Shown piece after piece: positions 36,683 to 45,265 of a stretch of 45,280 bases of DNA (position 1 is its first letter; every line of letters starts with the position of its first letter). The notes under the pieces are model-generated. The model had not been told where the DNA came from, ran no database searches, and saw nothing but the letters and a program-made list of their open reading frames with translations. The position numbers and the translations under genes were made by a program. The DNA is from Bifidobacteriaceae bacterium (GTDB lineage Bacteria; Actinomycetota; Actinomycetes; Actinomycetales; WQXJ01). The stretch lies in contig JAITFE010000025.1 of the NCBI GenBank assembly GCA_031281585.1, forward strand, positions 1-45,280, given 5' to 3'.

Positions 36683-37510
36683 TCAGTATCCTGTGACGCC
36701 AAGCGACGGCAGGAACATTCTTGCGTTCTGATTGAGTTGGTCGATCGCGCGAAGGTCGTCCTCGTCGAGGGAAAAATGGTCGACATGCGTATTCTCGAAG
36801 ACGCGGCCCACTTTGGTTGTCATGAAGACCACGTGCCGACCTCTTTGGATGTGCCAACGGTGAATGACCTGCGTTAGCGAAGCACCGTGCTGTTGGGACA
36901 TCCGCGCGAGCGCGGGACTTTGGGCGACCGGTGGGCTCAGCCGGGCGGTCGGCGTGTAGGCGACCAGCGGAATGCCGTGTTCGGTGCAATAGGACGTGAG
37001 TTCCTGGTCGGTGCAAAGGGGGTGGACTTCGTTCTGGACCAGGTCGGGGATTATTCCCCGATCGCGTAGATCGGTGAGGTGGCCGGGAGTCACGTTGCAC
37101 AACCCCAGCGCTCGCGCCGCTCCCCGGTCCCTCAGTTCGCGCAGCTGAGCCCAGGCGTGGTCAAGGTAGTCGAGAAAAGGCCAATGAACGTAAATGGCGT
37201 CGTAGTACGCAAGGCGGTTCGCCGCCAGCACCTGGAGGACTTGCCGGACTATGCTCTTTCCCCCCTCGGCGCTCTCTTGCACCTGTATCCCGTCGACTTT
37301 GTCGGAGACAAAAACGGCCGAGCGGTCGCACCCGGTGGCGCGAATCGCCGAGCCGAGGGTGAGCTGGGTCCCGTACCCGGGGGCGGTGTCGAAGCCGATC
37401 CCGCCCAGCCGAACTGCCTCTGCCACGACGCGGCCCAGCGCGCGCGAATCCTTTTGGTTGAATGTGCCCAACGTGAAGCTGGGAACCTGGGGCCTACGGC
37501 TGTCGGTCAC
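36683..37510 (-). CDS. Aldo/keto reductase
   Basis: This 275-aa (alpha/beta)8-barrel oxidoreductase reduces carbonyls with NAD(P)H. The catalytic tetrad is visible: Asp41 (GFDTAPGYG), Tyr46, Lys71 (SDKVDG) and His109 (YVHWPFLD). LGLCNVTPGHL, LVQNEVHP and LVAYTPTARLSP follow the family order. It ends shorter than many relatives, lacking part of the C-terminal loop. The GTG start overlaps the end of the upstream glycosyltransferase by 17 bp, and the stop is followed after 1 nt by the next gene, so it is embedded in an operon. A sugar or keto-acid substituent is a plausible substrate; this is inference from context. Confidence 0.9.
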   Translation of the reverse strand: MTDSRRPQVPSFTLGTFNQKDSRALGRVVAEAVRLGGIGFDTAPGYGTQLTLGSAIRATGCDRSAVFVSDKVDGIQVQESAEGGKSIVRQVLQVLAANRLAYYDAIYVHWPFLDYLDHAWAQLRELRDRGAARALGLCNVTPGHLTDLRDRGIIPDLVQNEVHPLCTDQELTSYCTEHGIPLVAYTPTARLSPPVAQSPALARMSQQHGASLTQVIHRWHIQRGRHVVFMTTKVGRVFENTHVDHFSLDEDDLRAIDQLNQNARMFLPSLGVTGY

Positions 37511-38996
37511 GCGATCTCCTGGTGCCTCCCATGAGGCGGGCCCAGGCTGGCGCGCCGAGGGCGAACAGGGCCGGCATGGCGAGGTAGCGGTAGCGCGGTT
37601 GCACTTCGATCGCCAAATGCATCAGCGCGTAGGCCGCGACGAAACACGCGAGGGCGGTCGCCAGAACACTCCATGAGCGCCGGTTCATAATGGTGGCCCA
37701 TCCCGCCATGATGACGATCGGGAGGAAAAGACCCCGCTCCAGCAGGACCAGGCCGGCGCGGGCGAAACTGGTGGCGGGAGTCGGGTCGTCAATGTTGAAA
37801 TACCATGCGCCCATCGTGTTCTGTCCCCAAAGGCGCCACAACTGGAGCCGCAGAGTGGGCTGCCAGTCGTTCGGCAGATCCGCGATTTCCTTCTCAACAT
37901 AGCGCCGCACGATCTCGCGGGCCTCGGGATGCGGCGGGTCTTCCAGCACACCCGGAAACCCGAAGCCGACGTCCTCACGCGCCTGGTCCAGAACCTCCGG
38001 GTTGGCGGGTGCAAAAGCCCTCAGGACCTTCAGCTCCGGCAGGTTGTTTTTCAGGCCTTGGTCATTGACCCCGGTGGCCTGGATGGTCCAAGAGGCGCCG
38101 GCGCCCACGATCAAGTAAACGGCTGCGGCGACTCCCATCCCGGCCGCTATCCGTCCCACCCGACGGCCTGCGGCTCCTTTCCGCGCGGACATCAAGGACC
38201 AGACCAGTAGGCCGATCATCCCCATCCACATGGCTATCCCGGCCGGACGCGCCAGGTTGCCAAGCTCCAGCGCCAGGCCCGCCGCGGCGAAGAGGCCCGC
38301 GCCGCGCCATTTGAACGGTCCTGCCGCCGCCAAAACGGCCAGGTACAAGCCGAGGTACAGGAGGACCGTAGACATGTGCTCGTTCGTCAACACGTTCGCG
38401 AGCAGAATATGCCCCGGACACAGCAAGTAGGCCGCAGCGACTGCGATCCCCACCGCCGCAGATCCCGTCAGCCTCCGCGCCATAAGGTACACCAGCAGAT
38501 TGGTGCCGGCCATCGCCAAGGCGTTCACAATCAGGATGGGCACCACGCTGCCGCCGCCCACCCGTAGCAGGCCGGCCTCAAGCAGCGTCCACGGCGTCTG
38601 GTACGCGTGATAGTAGTAATAGGCGCTTTCGCTGAAACTCCAATCGCCGTCAGCGATGGACTGCGCCGCTCCGAGCATCGCCTCCCAGTCGATGGACTGC
38701 TTGGTCCTCACCGCGAGCGCCGCGACCAGGTCGACAACCAGTGAGCCGCTGAATACGGCGCACGGGACGGCCCAACCGGGCGCGCTCCGGCGGCTCCACG
38801 CAACCCGCACGCGGTACCCGTACCGGCGCCAGGCCAGCGCGGCCAACACGATTCCCTCGCCCACGGCCAGCCACCACGGGCCCAATTGGATCTTGTCGGA
38901 GTACCGCACCGCCACCGCCGCGATCACCGAGAGTATTGCGACCAGCCCAATCGTCAGAGCCCACCCGAGGACAGTTCCGAGCTTGGTGGACGACAC
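37494..38996 (-). CDS. GT-C-type (ArnT/GT39-like) membrane glycosyltransferase
   Basis: This 500-aa polytopic protein has about 11-12 helices and the layout of lipid-phosphosugar-dependent glycosyltransferases. The first extracytoplasmic loop has an acidic pair region (KQSIDWEAMLGAAQSIADGD), followed by YHAYQTPWTLLEAGLLRV and later NVLTNEHMSTVLLYLGLYLA. The extracytoplasmic loop ADLPNDWQPTLRLQLWRLWG precedes the last helices. Such enzymes add a sugar outside the membrane. The GTG at 38996 is a best guess: there is no good ribosome site, and the upstream DNA contains a broken partial copy of this same gene, which may have altered the original start region. Its stop overlaps the aldo/keto reductase start. 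Confidence 0.75.
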   Translation of the reverse strand: MSSTKLGTVLGWALTIGLVAILSVIAAVAVRYSDKIQLGPWWLAVGEGIVLAALAWRRYGYRVRVAWSRRSAPGWAVPCAVFSGSLVVDLVAALAVRTKQSIDWEAMLGAAQSIADGDWSFSESAYYYYHAYQTPWTLLEAGLLRVGGGSVVPILIVNALAMAGTNLLVYLMARRLTGSAAVGIAVAAAYLLCPGHILLANVLTNEHMSTVLLYLGLYLAVLAAAGPFKWRGAGLFAAAGLALELGNLARPAGIAMWMGMIGLLVWSLMSARKGAAGRRVGRIAAGMGVAAAVYLIVGAGASWTIQATGVNDQGLKNNLPELKVLRAFAPANPEVLDQAREDVGFGFPGVLEDPPHPEAREIVRRYVEKEIADLPNDWQPTLRLQLWRLWGQNTMGAWYFNIDDPTPATSFARAGLVLLERGLFLPIVIMAGWATIMNRRSWSVLATALACFVAAYALMHLAIEVQPRYRYLAMPALFALGAPAWARLMGGTRRSRDRQP

Positions 38997-39067
38997 AGGC
39001 AACGAGGATAGCCGCGTTCCTGACCTGGGCCAAAACCGGGGCTGCCGCAGGTTTCCGAGGCGTCCTT

Positions 39068-39298
39068 GTGGCAGGAGCCGGGTCGTCAATGTTGAAATAT
39101 CGGGTGGCTGTCGTGTTCTGTCCCCAAAGGCGCCATGACTTGAGCCGCAGAGTGGGCCGCCGGTCGTTCGGCAGATCCGCGATTTCCTCCGCCAGGTGAC
39201 GCCGAACCGCCTCGGGGGCCTGGGGATGGTCCCCCGTCCATGACGCCAGCGACCACGACAGGAGTCCGGCCGCCCCCAACCACATGGCGGTGCCGGCG
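39068..39298 (-). pseudogene. Decayed, internally deleted partial copy of the adjacent GT-C glycosyltransferase
   Basis: Read on the minus strand, this DNA encodes AMWLGAAGLLSWSLAS joined directly to EEIADLPNDRRPTLRLKSWR and WGQNTTATRYFNIDDPAPAT. The intact gene has AMWMGMIGLLVWSLMS and KEIADLPNDWQPTLRLQLWR separated by roughly 260-300 bp. Nucleotide similarity is strong at 39068-39190 versus 37771-37893 (shared strings GGGTCGTCAATGTTGAAATA and GTTCGGCAGATCCGCGATTT) and continues at about 39234-39298 versus 38186-38245. The remnant runs up to the stop codon of the initiating transferase. It is a segmental duplication followed by deletion, lying 5' of the intact copy. Confidence 0.8.
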
Positions 39299-41059
39299 TC
39301 AGTAGGCGCCGTGTCCCGCAAGGACCACCTTCAGCGTCCTGAACAGCAGTTGCAGGTCGCCGATGAACGTCCAATTCTCAACGTAATACAGATCCAGTCG
39401 GATCGACTCGGTCCAACTCAGGTCGGAACGGCCCGACACCTGCCAGAGCCCCGTGATGCCTGGACGCACCAAGAAACGCCGGGCCACCTGCTCCTGGGTG
39501 TAGTGGTCGACCTCCTCGGGTAAGGGGGGGCGGGGTCCCACCAGGGACATGGTGCCGAAGAGGACGTTCAGCAACTGCGGGGTCTCGTCCAGGGAGAAAC
39601 GCCGCATCCAGCGCCCGACCGCCGTGATCCTTGGATCGTCGCGGATCTTGAACAAGACTTCGTTGCCGGCGTCGCGTTGGTCCCGCAGGTGCTCCACATG
39701 CTGGTCGGCGTCCGCCACCATGGAACGGAACTTCCAGATGGAGAAAGTGGACCCATGCAGTCCCACGCGTTGCTGACGGTAGAAGACCGGCCCTTTGGAG
39801 GTGGCCTTGATCAAGAGGGCCAGAACCGCGCCGGGCACCAACAGGATCAACAGGCCAGCGCCGGACACAACCACGTCGAACACTCGCTTGGCTTTCGCGC
39901 CCGGCCCGGTGAAACGCGGGGTCTCAACGTGGAGCAAGTTCAGGCCGGCGACGGGTCGGGTGGCCAGGCGGGGCCCGGCCACGTCCAGCAGGCTGGGTGC
40001 CACCGCCAGGTGCTCAACGCCGGGTTCGAGCTCCCAGCTCAGCTCTCTGACCAGGGCGGCGTCAACGCCTTCGCCACCGGCGATGATCAGCGAATCCGCC
40101 ATGCAGGCCCGCATGGCGGTGACCGATTCGGGGAACGTCACGATCGGAACACCTAGCTCGTAAAGCGCCGTTGGCGGTTCCTCGCCCTCCGGCAGGGCCA
40201 CCGCTTGAATTGAATAGCCGGCGGCCGGCGAGCGCATCAACTCGTTGGCGATGGTTTCCGCCTGCCCGGCCGAGCCCACCACAACCGCCCGCTGGGTGTA
40301 GAGGCCCTGGCGGCTTCGCTTGATGACCAGCCATGATCGCCACATTTTGCGGTCCACGACCAAGGCCGTCAGCCCGAGCGGAAAAGCGAGCAGTATGTAT
40401 CCCCGCGCGAGGTCGATCTTCCAAACCATCGCGATGATCGCCACCAACCCGAACCAGACAAAAGAAGCCGCCGCCACCCGGCTGTACTCGCCCGGACCTT
40501 CGCCATAAAGCAACGGGTCCCGGCCGCCGGCGACTTCGAGCGCCGCCATCCAGCCAACGATCACGACCAACGAGATCCCGGGATAGTCGAGTCTTTGGCC
40601 GGCGCCGACCAGCGCCGACTCGGCGGAGGTGCCAAACCAGATCAGCTGCGCCCCCAGTACCGCCCAGGTGACGGACATCAGATCGGTTAGGGCGAGGCGG
40701 TGCGAGTAGACCCGGCGCCACCCGGTGGCGCTACGCATGGTCAATGAACCCTGATAGTCGACTACTCGGGAATGGGACCGGATCCTCAGCAACGACAGCG
40801 AGGAAATCAACCAACCGGACACGCCCAGAACAGCCCACAGCCAGGCCGGCTGATCGGCCAAGAGTTCGCGCCAAGGCCGGTCTGCGGCGACCAGTCCCCG
40901 GAAGGTCGAGTGGAACGGGCCGAGCGCCCAGGCGGGAACCAGAATTGCGACGACCATTGCAACCAAGATCGCGGTGCCGATCACGTAGTAGACCGCGCCC
41001 ATGCGGGGTGCTCGCAACGAGGGGACGGGCTGATCGCCGGTCTTGGTCAGAATAGTCAT
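39299..41059 (-). CDS. Undecaprenyl-phosphate sugar-1-phosphate transferase (initiating transferase)
   Basis: This enzyme starts repeat-unit synthesis by loading a sugar phosphate onto undecaprenyl phosphate. The 586-aa protein has N-terminal helices and a central CoA-binding-like domain (AVVVGSAGQAETIANELM, near residue 290). The catalytic C-terminal domain follows: KRVFDVVVSGAGLLILLVPG, KGPVFYRQQRVGLHG, IWKFRSMVADAD, FSLDETPQLLNVLFG, VGPRPPLPEEVDHY and RPGITGLWQVSGRSDLSWTESIRLD in pattern. This is the WbaP/WcaJ (bacterial sugar transferase) family. Start ATG 41059 fits the first helix; the in-frame ATG at 41182 would add an uncharacteristic extension. It is the first gene of the minus-strand arm. 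Confidence 0.93.
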   Translation of the reverse strand: MTILTKTGDQPVPSLRAPRMGAVYYVIGTAILVAMVVAILVPAWALGPFHSTFRGLVAADRPWRELLADQPAWLWAVLGVSGWLISSLSLLRIRSHSRVVDYQGSLTMRSATGWRRVYSHRLALTDLMSVTWAVLGAQLIWFGTSAESALVGAGQRLDYPGISLVVIVGWMAALEVAGGRDPLLYGEGPGEYSRVAAASFVWFGLVAIIAMVWKIDLARGYILLAFPLGLTALVVDRKMWRSWLVIKRSRQGLYTQRAVVVGSAGQAETIANELMRSPAAGYSIQAVALPEGEEPPTALYELGVPIVTFPESVTAMRACMADSLIIAGGEGVDAALVRELSWELEPGVEHLAVAPSLLDVAGPRLATRPVAGLNLLHVETPRFTGPGAKAKRVFDVVVSGAGLLILLVPGAVLALLIKATSKGPVFYRQQRVGLHGSTFSIWKFRSMVADADQHVEHLRDQRDAGNEVLFKIRDDPRITAVGRWMRRFSLDETPQLLNVLFGTMSLVGPRPPLPEEVDHYTQEQVARRFLVRPGITGLWQVSGRSDLSWTESIRLDLYYVENWTFIGDLQLLFRTLKVVLAGHGAY

Positions 41060-41131
41060 AAAGTTCGCCTGGTCGGACCCGCCGCTTCGAAAACGCCTGG
41101 CAGCGGCGTGTGCCCCACCTCGAAAACCATC

Positions 41132-41137
41132 ATAATA
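41132..41137 (-). promoter_or_regulatory. Candidate -10 element upstream of the initiating transferase
   Basis: TATTAT on the minus strand, about 70 nt before the ATG, is one of the few A/T-rich hexamers in this G+C-rich region. I find no good -35 at 16-18 bp, so this is tentative. The surrounding 258 bp (41060-41317) hold no gene. Confidence 0.3.
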
Positions 41138-41317
41138 CGCGGCCGAGGCAGTCTGGATTTCGCGGGTGCGCTCCCGAGGCACGTAGTCAAGACTGGAACT
41201 CCGTTGGGGTTATTTGGATCGTGACTGTTGGTCAATGCTAACCGCAACCGGCCCCGGCACGGGGAGGCGCACGGGTGGGAATGCTGGAGGGAATCGGCGC
41301 TGGCGCGCCGCCGCAGA

Positions 41318-41701
41318 CTAAACCGGACGCCCGCCCGCCCGAGCCGCCAATTCCGCCGGGGCCGCCAGCGCGTACGAATCAGTCAACAATTCCCGCACCT
41401 CCGACCAGTCGGCCACCGCGTCGAGGTCCAGTTCAAGCCACAGTTTGAAATGCGGCGCCACGCCGATCCGGGGGTCGGCCGCCAGCGCGGCCCGCTCCGA
41501 CGGCACGGGTTTGAAGATCAGCCAACGCCCCTCGCCTGCCAACCCGCCGCCGTACACCCCGAACAGTCTTCGCCGCACCCGCAGCGTCATCACCCCCCAG
41601 GTCTCCTCATGCCCCGCCTCGGGGAGGTGGGCGATGCCGTCCAGCACACCCTTCAGCACCGGGTCGTCCGGGTCGTATCGCCGTCGCCAGGCCCGCGCCA
41701 T
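41318..41701 (-). CDS. MmcQ/YjbR family protein
   Basis: This 127-aa protein matches the pattern of the MmcQ/YjbR (DUF419) family, small proteins with a double-wing-like fold of unclear, perhaps DNA-binding, function. Family-like elements are the block around HEETWGVMTLRVRRRLFGVYG, KPVPSERAALAADPRIGVAPHF and the end DWSEVRELLTDSYALAAPAEL. ATG at 41701 is preferred to an in-frame start 24 bp upstream because family N-termini begin near ARAWRRRYDPDDPVLKG. It is monocistronic in appearance and unrelated to the polysaccharide genes. Confidence 0.75.
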   Translation of the reverse strand: MARAWRRRYDPDDPVLKGVLDGIAHLPEAGHEETWGVMTLRVRRRLFGVYGGGLAGEGRWLIFKPVPSERAALAADPRIGVAPHFKLWLELDLDAVADWSEVRELLTDSYALAAPAELAARAGGRPV

Positions 41702-41828
41702 GCGCCCAGTGTAGATGCCTCCCACTCACCTGCCACGCTGCGAAGGCGTTCTCGCCACCGGCAAGAAGTCCCCAGGGCGGGCCGCGTTGGGGCATCACGA
41801 GCGCGAGCGCACCCCTGGCACCAGCGAG

Positions 41829-42359
41829 CTAGTCGAGGCGAGCGGACCAGCGGGCCTCGTCGATGATCTCCCCGGTGGGGGCCTGCCAAGAGCGTTCGGC
41901 CCCGTCAGCGCCGAAACCGGCCGAGCGCAGGAACCGCTGGCGGAAAACGTCTTGGCGGGCAACCCAATGTGAGAGGCGGGATGCGGCCTGGAGGCGGCGG
42001 GCGGCGTCGGCGGAGGCCTCCAGCAAACGCGAGCCGTGGCCGGCGCGCTGGTGATCTGGAGACACCCACAGCGCCACCAGTTCGGCGGCGCCTTTGCCGC
42101 CGTCCGGATCCAGTAGCGGGCCCAGGGCCGCGAAGCCGACCACCGCCCCGCCCGCATCCTCCGCCGCCAAGACGGCGTAGGGGCCGTCGCCGCCGCTCAG
42201 TTGGATGGCGTTGCCCCAGGTTTGGGTCAGCCCGGCCGCGTCCAAACTGGCTTCCAGGCCAGGCAAATCGAGTCCCAACAGGGCAAGCCAATTGGCGCGG
42301 TGAATCGCCGCGAGAGCGGGCGCGTCGAGTGGGGCAGCGGCACGCACGGAATTTGGCAC
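41829..42359 (-). CDS. GNAT family N-acetyltransferase
   Basis: This 176-aa protein has the acetyl-CoA-binding motif A of GNAT enzymes: LVALWVSPDHQRAGHGSRLLEAS (Q/R-x-x-G-x-G/A as QRAGHG). It follows strands GPYAVLAAEDAGGAVVGFAALGP and precedes the C-terminal FRQRFLRSAGFGADG, typical of motif B. The acceptor is unknown. The start is GTG at 42359; another GTG lies four codons downstream. The gene is divergent from dapA across 244 bp that contain no other feature I can identify. Confidence 0.85.
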   Translation of the reverse strand: MPNSVRAAAPLDAPALAAIHRANWLALLGLDLPGLEASLDAAGLTQTWGNAIQLSGGDGPYAVLAAEDAGGAVVGFAALGPLLDPDGGKGAAELVALWVSPDHQRAGHGSRLLEASADAARRLQAASRLSHWVARQDVFRQRFLRSAGFGADGAERSWQAPTGEIIDEARWSARLD

Positions 42360-42603
42360 CCGACCATTGTGCCTTCTGCCGCGCCGCCTTTGGCGCCGCC
42401 GGCCGGCCTCCCGGTCACGGGTGCGACTTTCGGGCCGATCGTGATCCGGTGGTGGATCACAATCGTGGTTTGGGTTGCACCTGAACGCCTCCAGGGGCGG
42501 GAAACGGAAGTCGGCGCTCTGCCTTGGCGGCCACCGTCCACGGTCCCGTACCCGCGCCGGGTGCCGCCGCGCGTCGAACCCGGTGAAGCGCTAGGTTAGG
42601 TGC

Positions 42604-43530
42604 ATGTCTCAGCTTGACCGCCCTTCGCGTCCGTTCGGAGCCCTTCTGACCGCCATGGCCACGCCCTTCAAAGAGCACGGCGGCCTTGACCGCGAGTCGG
42701 CGCGCCACCTGGCCGCCCACTTGGTGGCCCACGGCCACGACGGGATTGTGGTCAACGGCACCACCGGTGAGGCCCCCACCACCACCGACCAGGAGAAGCG
42801 CCAGGTCATTGAGGATGTGCGCGAAACGGTGGGTCCGGCCATCAAGGTTGTGGCCGGGGTCGGCACCAACGACACGGCCCACTCGGTCAGGCTCGCGGTT
42901 GACGCGGCCGCGGCTGGCGCGGACGGCCTGCTGGCCGTCACCCCGTACTACTCCAGGCCCAGCCAGGCCGGGTTGATCCAGCATTTCCTCCGCATCGCGG
43001 ACGCGACGGACTTGCCGGTGATGATTTACGACATCCCCGGCCGCAGCGCGGTTCAGTTGCATGAGGACACGCTGGCGGAACTAGCCCGCCACGACCGCAT
43101 TGTCGCGGTCAAGGACGCCACCGGGCAGGCGGGCGCGGCCTTCCAGAAAATGGTTCGGACCAACCTGGCGTATTACGCCGGCGACGATCTGCTGGGCTTG
43201 GCCTTCCTGACCAGCGGCGGTTCCGGCGTGGTCTCGGTGGTGGGCCACGTGACGGGAGATCTTTGGCGCCAGGTGATCGATTCCGTCGACAGGGCCGACC
43301 TGCCGGCCGCCCGTCACGCCATGGCCCGGATGCTGCCAGTGATCGACGCGGTCATGGGCGGCGGCCAAGGCGCGGTCATGATCAAGGCGGCCTTGGAGAT
43401 CATGGAACTCCTTCCCCGCCGGACCGTGAGGCTGCCCTTGGCTGAGGCCACGGAGGTGGAGGCCGGGCACGTGCGCCACGCCCTGGCGGTGGTGGGGCTG
43501 GGACCCGGGCGGACGGCGCCGGCGGCGTAG
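42604..43530 (+). CDS. dapA: 4-hydroxy-tetrahydrodipicolinate synthase
   Basis: DapA condenses pyruvate with aspartate semialdehyde, the first committed step to diaminopimelate and lysine, so it feeds peptidoglycan synthesis. The 308-aa TIM-barrel protein shows the Schiff-base lysine Lys170 (AVKDATG), the catalytic Tyr142 (YDIPGRS), the Thr53-Thr54 pair (NGTTGEAP) and TPYYSRPSQAG. These match the family and make sialate-lyase-type relatives unlikely. The ATG start fits the family N-terminus. RNase J begins 46 bp downstream in the same direction, an arrangement common in actinobacteria and probably co-transcribed. Confidence 0.95.
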   Translation: MSQLDRPSRPFGALLTAMATPFKEHGGLDRESARHLAAHLVAHGHDGIVVNGTTGEAPTTTDQEKRQVIEDVRETVGPAIKVVAGVGTNDTAHSVRLAVDAAAAGADGLLAVTPYYSRPSQAGLIQHFLRIADATDLPVMIYDIPGRSAVQLHEDTLAELARHDRIVAVKDATGQAGAAFQKMVRTNLAYYAGDDLLGLAFLTSGGSGVVSVVGHVTGDLWRQVIDSVDRADLPAARHAMARMLPVIDAVMGGGQGAVMIKAALEIMELLPRRTVRLPLAEATEVEAGHVRHALAVVGLGPGRTAPAA

Positions 43531-43576
43531 GCGGTTAGTGTTAGGGGCTCAAACACCCCCGAAGGAGGATTGAGCG

Positions 43577-45265
43577 GTGCAATCAAAAGTCTGGCCCGAA
43601 CTGTCCGAGCCGCCGGAACTCGAAGAAGGCGTGCTGCGGCTGATCCCGCTGGGCGGCCTGGGCGAGGTCGGCCGGAACATGACGGTCTTCGAGATCGACG
43701 GGAAGATCCTGTTGGTCGACTGCGGGGTGCTGTTCCCGGAAGAGCACCAGCCGGGGGTGGACCTGATCCTGCCGGACTTCGGGCCGATCCGCGACCGGTT
43801 GGATGACGTGGTCGCGCTGGTGTTGACGCACGGGCACGAGGACCACATCGGCGCGGTGCCGTATCTGCTGAGGCTGCGGGACGACATCCCCTTGGTGGGG
43901 TCGCAGTTGACGCTGGCGTTCATTGAGGCGAAGCTGACCGAGCACCGCATCAAGCCGCTGACTTTGGCCGTGGACGACGGCTCAGTCGCCACCTTCGGGC
44001 CGTTCACTTGCGAGTTTATGGCGGTGACGCACTCTATCCCGGACTCGTTGGCGCTGACCATCACCACCGAGGCGGGCCGCGTGCTGCACACCGGCGACTT
44101 CAAGCTGGACCAACTGCCGTTGGACGGCCGGATCACCGACTTGCGGGCCTTCGCCCGCGCGGGGGATGAGGGCGTCGACCTGCTGATGATGGACTCAACC
44201 AACGCGGAAGTGCCCGGTTTCATCCCGACTGAGCGGGAAATCGGGCCGACCCTCGATCTGGTGTTCGACCAGGCTCCGGGCCTGATCATGGTGGCTTGCT
44301 TCTCCTCGCATGTGCACCGCGTTCAGCAGGTGCTGGACGCCGCGGCGGCGCATGACCGCAAGGTGGCGTTCGCGGGACGGTCCATGATCCGCAACATGAC
44401 GATCGCGATCGACTTGGGGTACCTGACCGCCCCGGAGGGCACCATTGTGCCCCTCAACACCGCCGACGCGCTGCCGCGCGACGAGGTGGTGTTCGTGACG
44501 ACGGGTTCGCAGGGCGAACCGATGGCGGCCCTGTCCCGGATCGCCAACGGCGACCACAAGATCCATGTGGGGCCCGGTGACACGGTGATCTTGGCGTCCT
44601 CCCTGATCCCCGGGAACGAGAACTCGGTCTACCGGGTGATCAACGGCTTGACGCGGATGGGCGCGAAGGTGGTCCACAAGGGCAACGCGGCCGTCCACGT
44701 CTCGGGTCACAGCGCGGCGGGGGAGTTGCTGTACACGCTCAACATTGTGGGCCCGCGCTGCGTCATGCCGATCCACGGCGAGGCCCGCCACCTGGTGGCC
44801 GCCGGCCGGCACGCGGTGGCCACCGGCGTCCCGTCCGACCAGGTGGTGCTGGCGGAGAACGGCATGGTGATCGACTTGGCAGAGGGCCTGGCGGAGATTG
44901 TCGGGGCCGTCGAAGTGGGCAACGTGTACGTTGACGGCTCTTCCGTGGGGGAGTTGACGGAGGTCGGGCTGAAGGACCGCCGCATCCTGGCGGACGAGGG
45001 CTTCGTGTCGATTTTCGCCGTGGTCGACCCGGCGGAGGGCTACATCATGGTCGAGCCGACCATTCAGGCCCGCGGGGTGGCCGAGGAGCCGGGCGTGTTC
45101 GACGAACTGGTGGTCCAGATCAGCCAGGCGCTGGTGCTGGCCATGGACCAGGGCGCGCACGACACGCACCAGCTTCAGCAGGTGATGCGCCGCGTGGCCG
45201 GCCGGTGGATCTCCAAGAAGCTCCGCCGCCGCCCCATGATCATCCCGGTGATAGTCCTGGCGTAG
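43577..45265 (+). CDS. rnj: Ribonuclease J
   Basis: RNase J is a metallo-beta-lactamase/beta-CASP nuclease with 5'-3' exonuclease and endonuclease activity in mRNA decay and rRNA maturation. The 562-aa protein has the HGHEDH metal motif at 85-90, VDCGVLFP, HTGDFKLDQ, MDSTNAEVPG, ACFSSHVHRVQQ, TTGSQGEPMAALSRIA and HVSGHSAAGELLYTLN, then the C-terminal domain. All metal ligands that I can recognise are intact. The GTG start has AGGAGG 8 nt upstream. The stop lies 15 bp before the window end, so nothing can be said about what follows. Confidence 0.95.
   Translation: MQSKVWPELSEPPELEEGVLRLIPLGGLGEVGRNMTVFEIDGKILLVDCGVLFPEEHQPGVDLILPDFGPIRDRLDDVVALVLTHGHEDHIGAVPYLLRLRDDIPLVGSQLTLAFIEAKLTEHRIKPLTLAVDDGSVATFGPFTCEFMAVTHSIPDSLALTITTEAGRVLHTGDFKLDQLPLDGRITDLRAFARAGDEGVDLLMMDSTNAEVPGFIPTEREIGPTLDLVFDQAPGLIMVACFSSHVHRVQQVLDAAAAHDRKVAFAGRSMIRNMTIAIDLGYLTAPEGTIVPLNTADALPRDEVVFVTTGSQGEPMAALSRIANGDHKIHVGPGDTVILASSLIPGNENSVYRVINGLTRMGAKVVHKGNAAVHVSGHSAAGELLYTLNIVGPRCVMPIHGEARHLVAAGRHAVATGVPSDQVVLAENGMVIDLAEGLAEIVGAVEVGNVYVDGSSVGELTEVGLKDRRILADEGFVSIFAVVDPAEGYIMVEPTIQARGVAEEPGVFDELVVQISQALVLAMDQGAHDTHQLQQVMRRVAGRWISKKLRRRPMIIPVIVLA

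Noticed and set aside
38650-39321. A separate 223-residue protein from the minus strand at 38650-39321
   Set aside because: Its first 70 codons are the glycosyltransferase remnant, and the remainder is an out-of-frame reading of the intact glycosyltransferase gene. It is better described as a pseudogene fragment.
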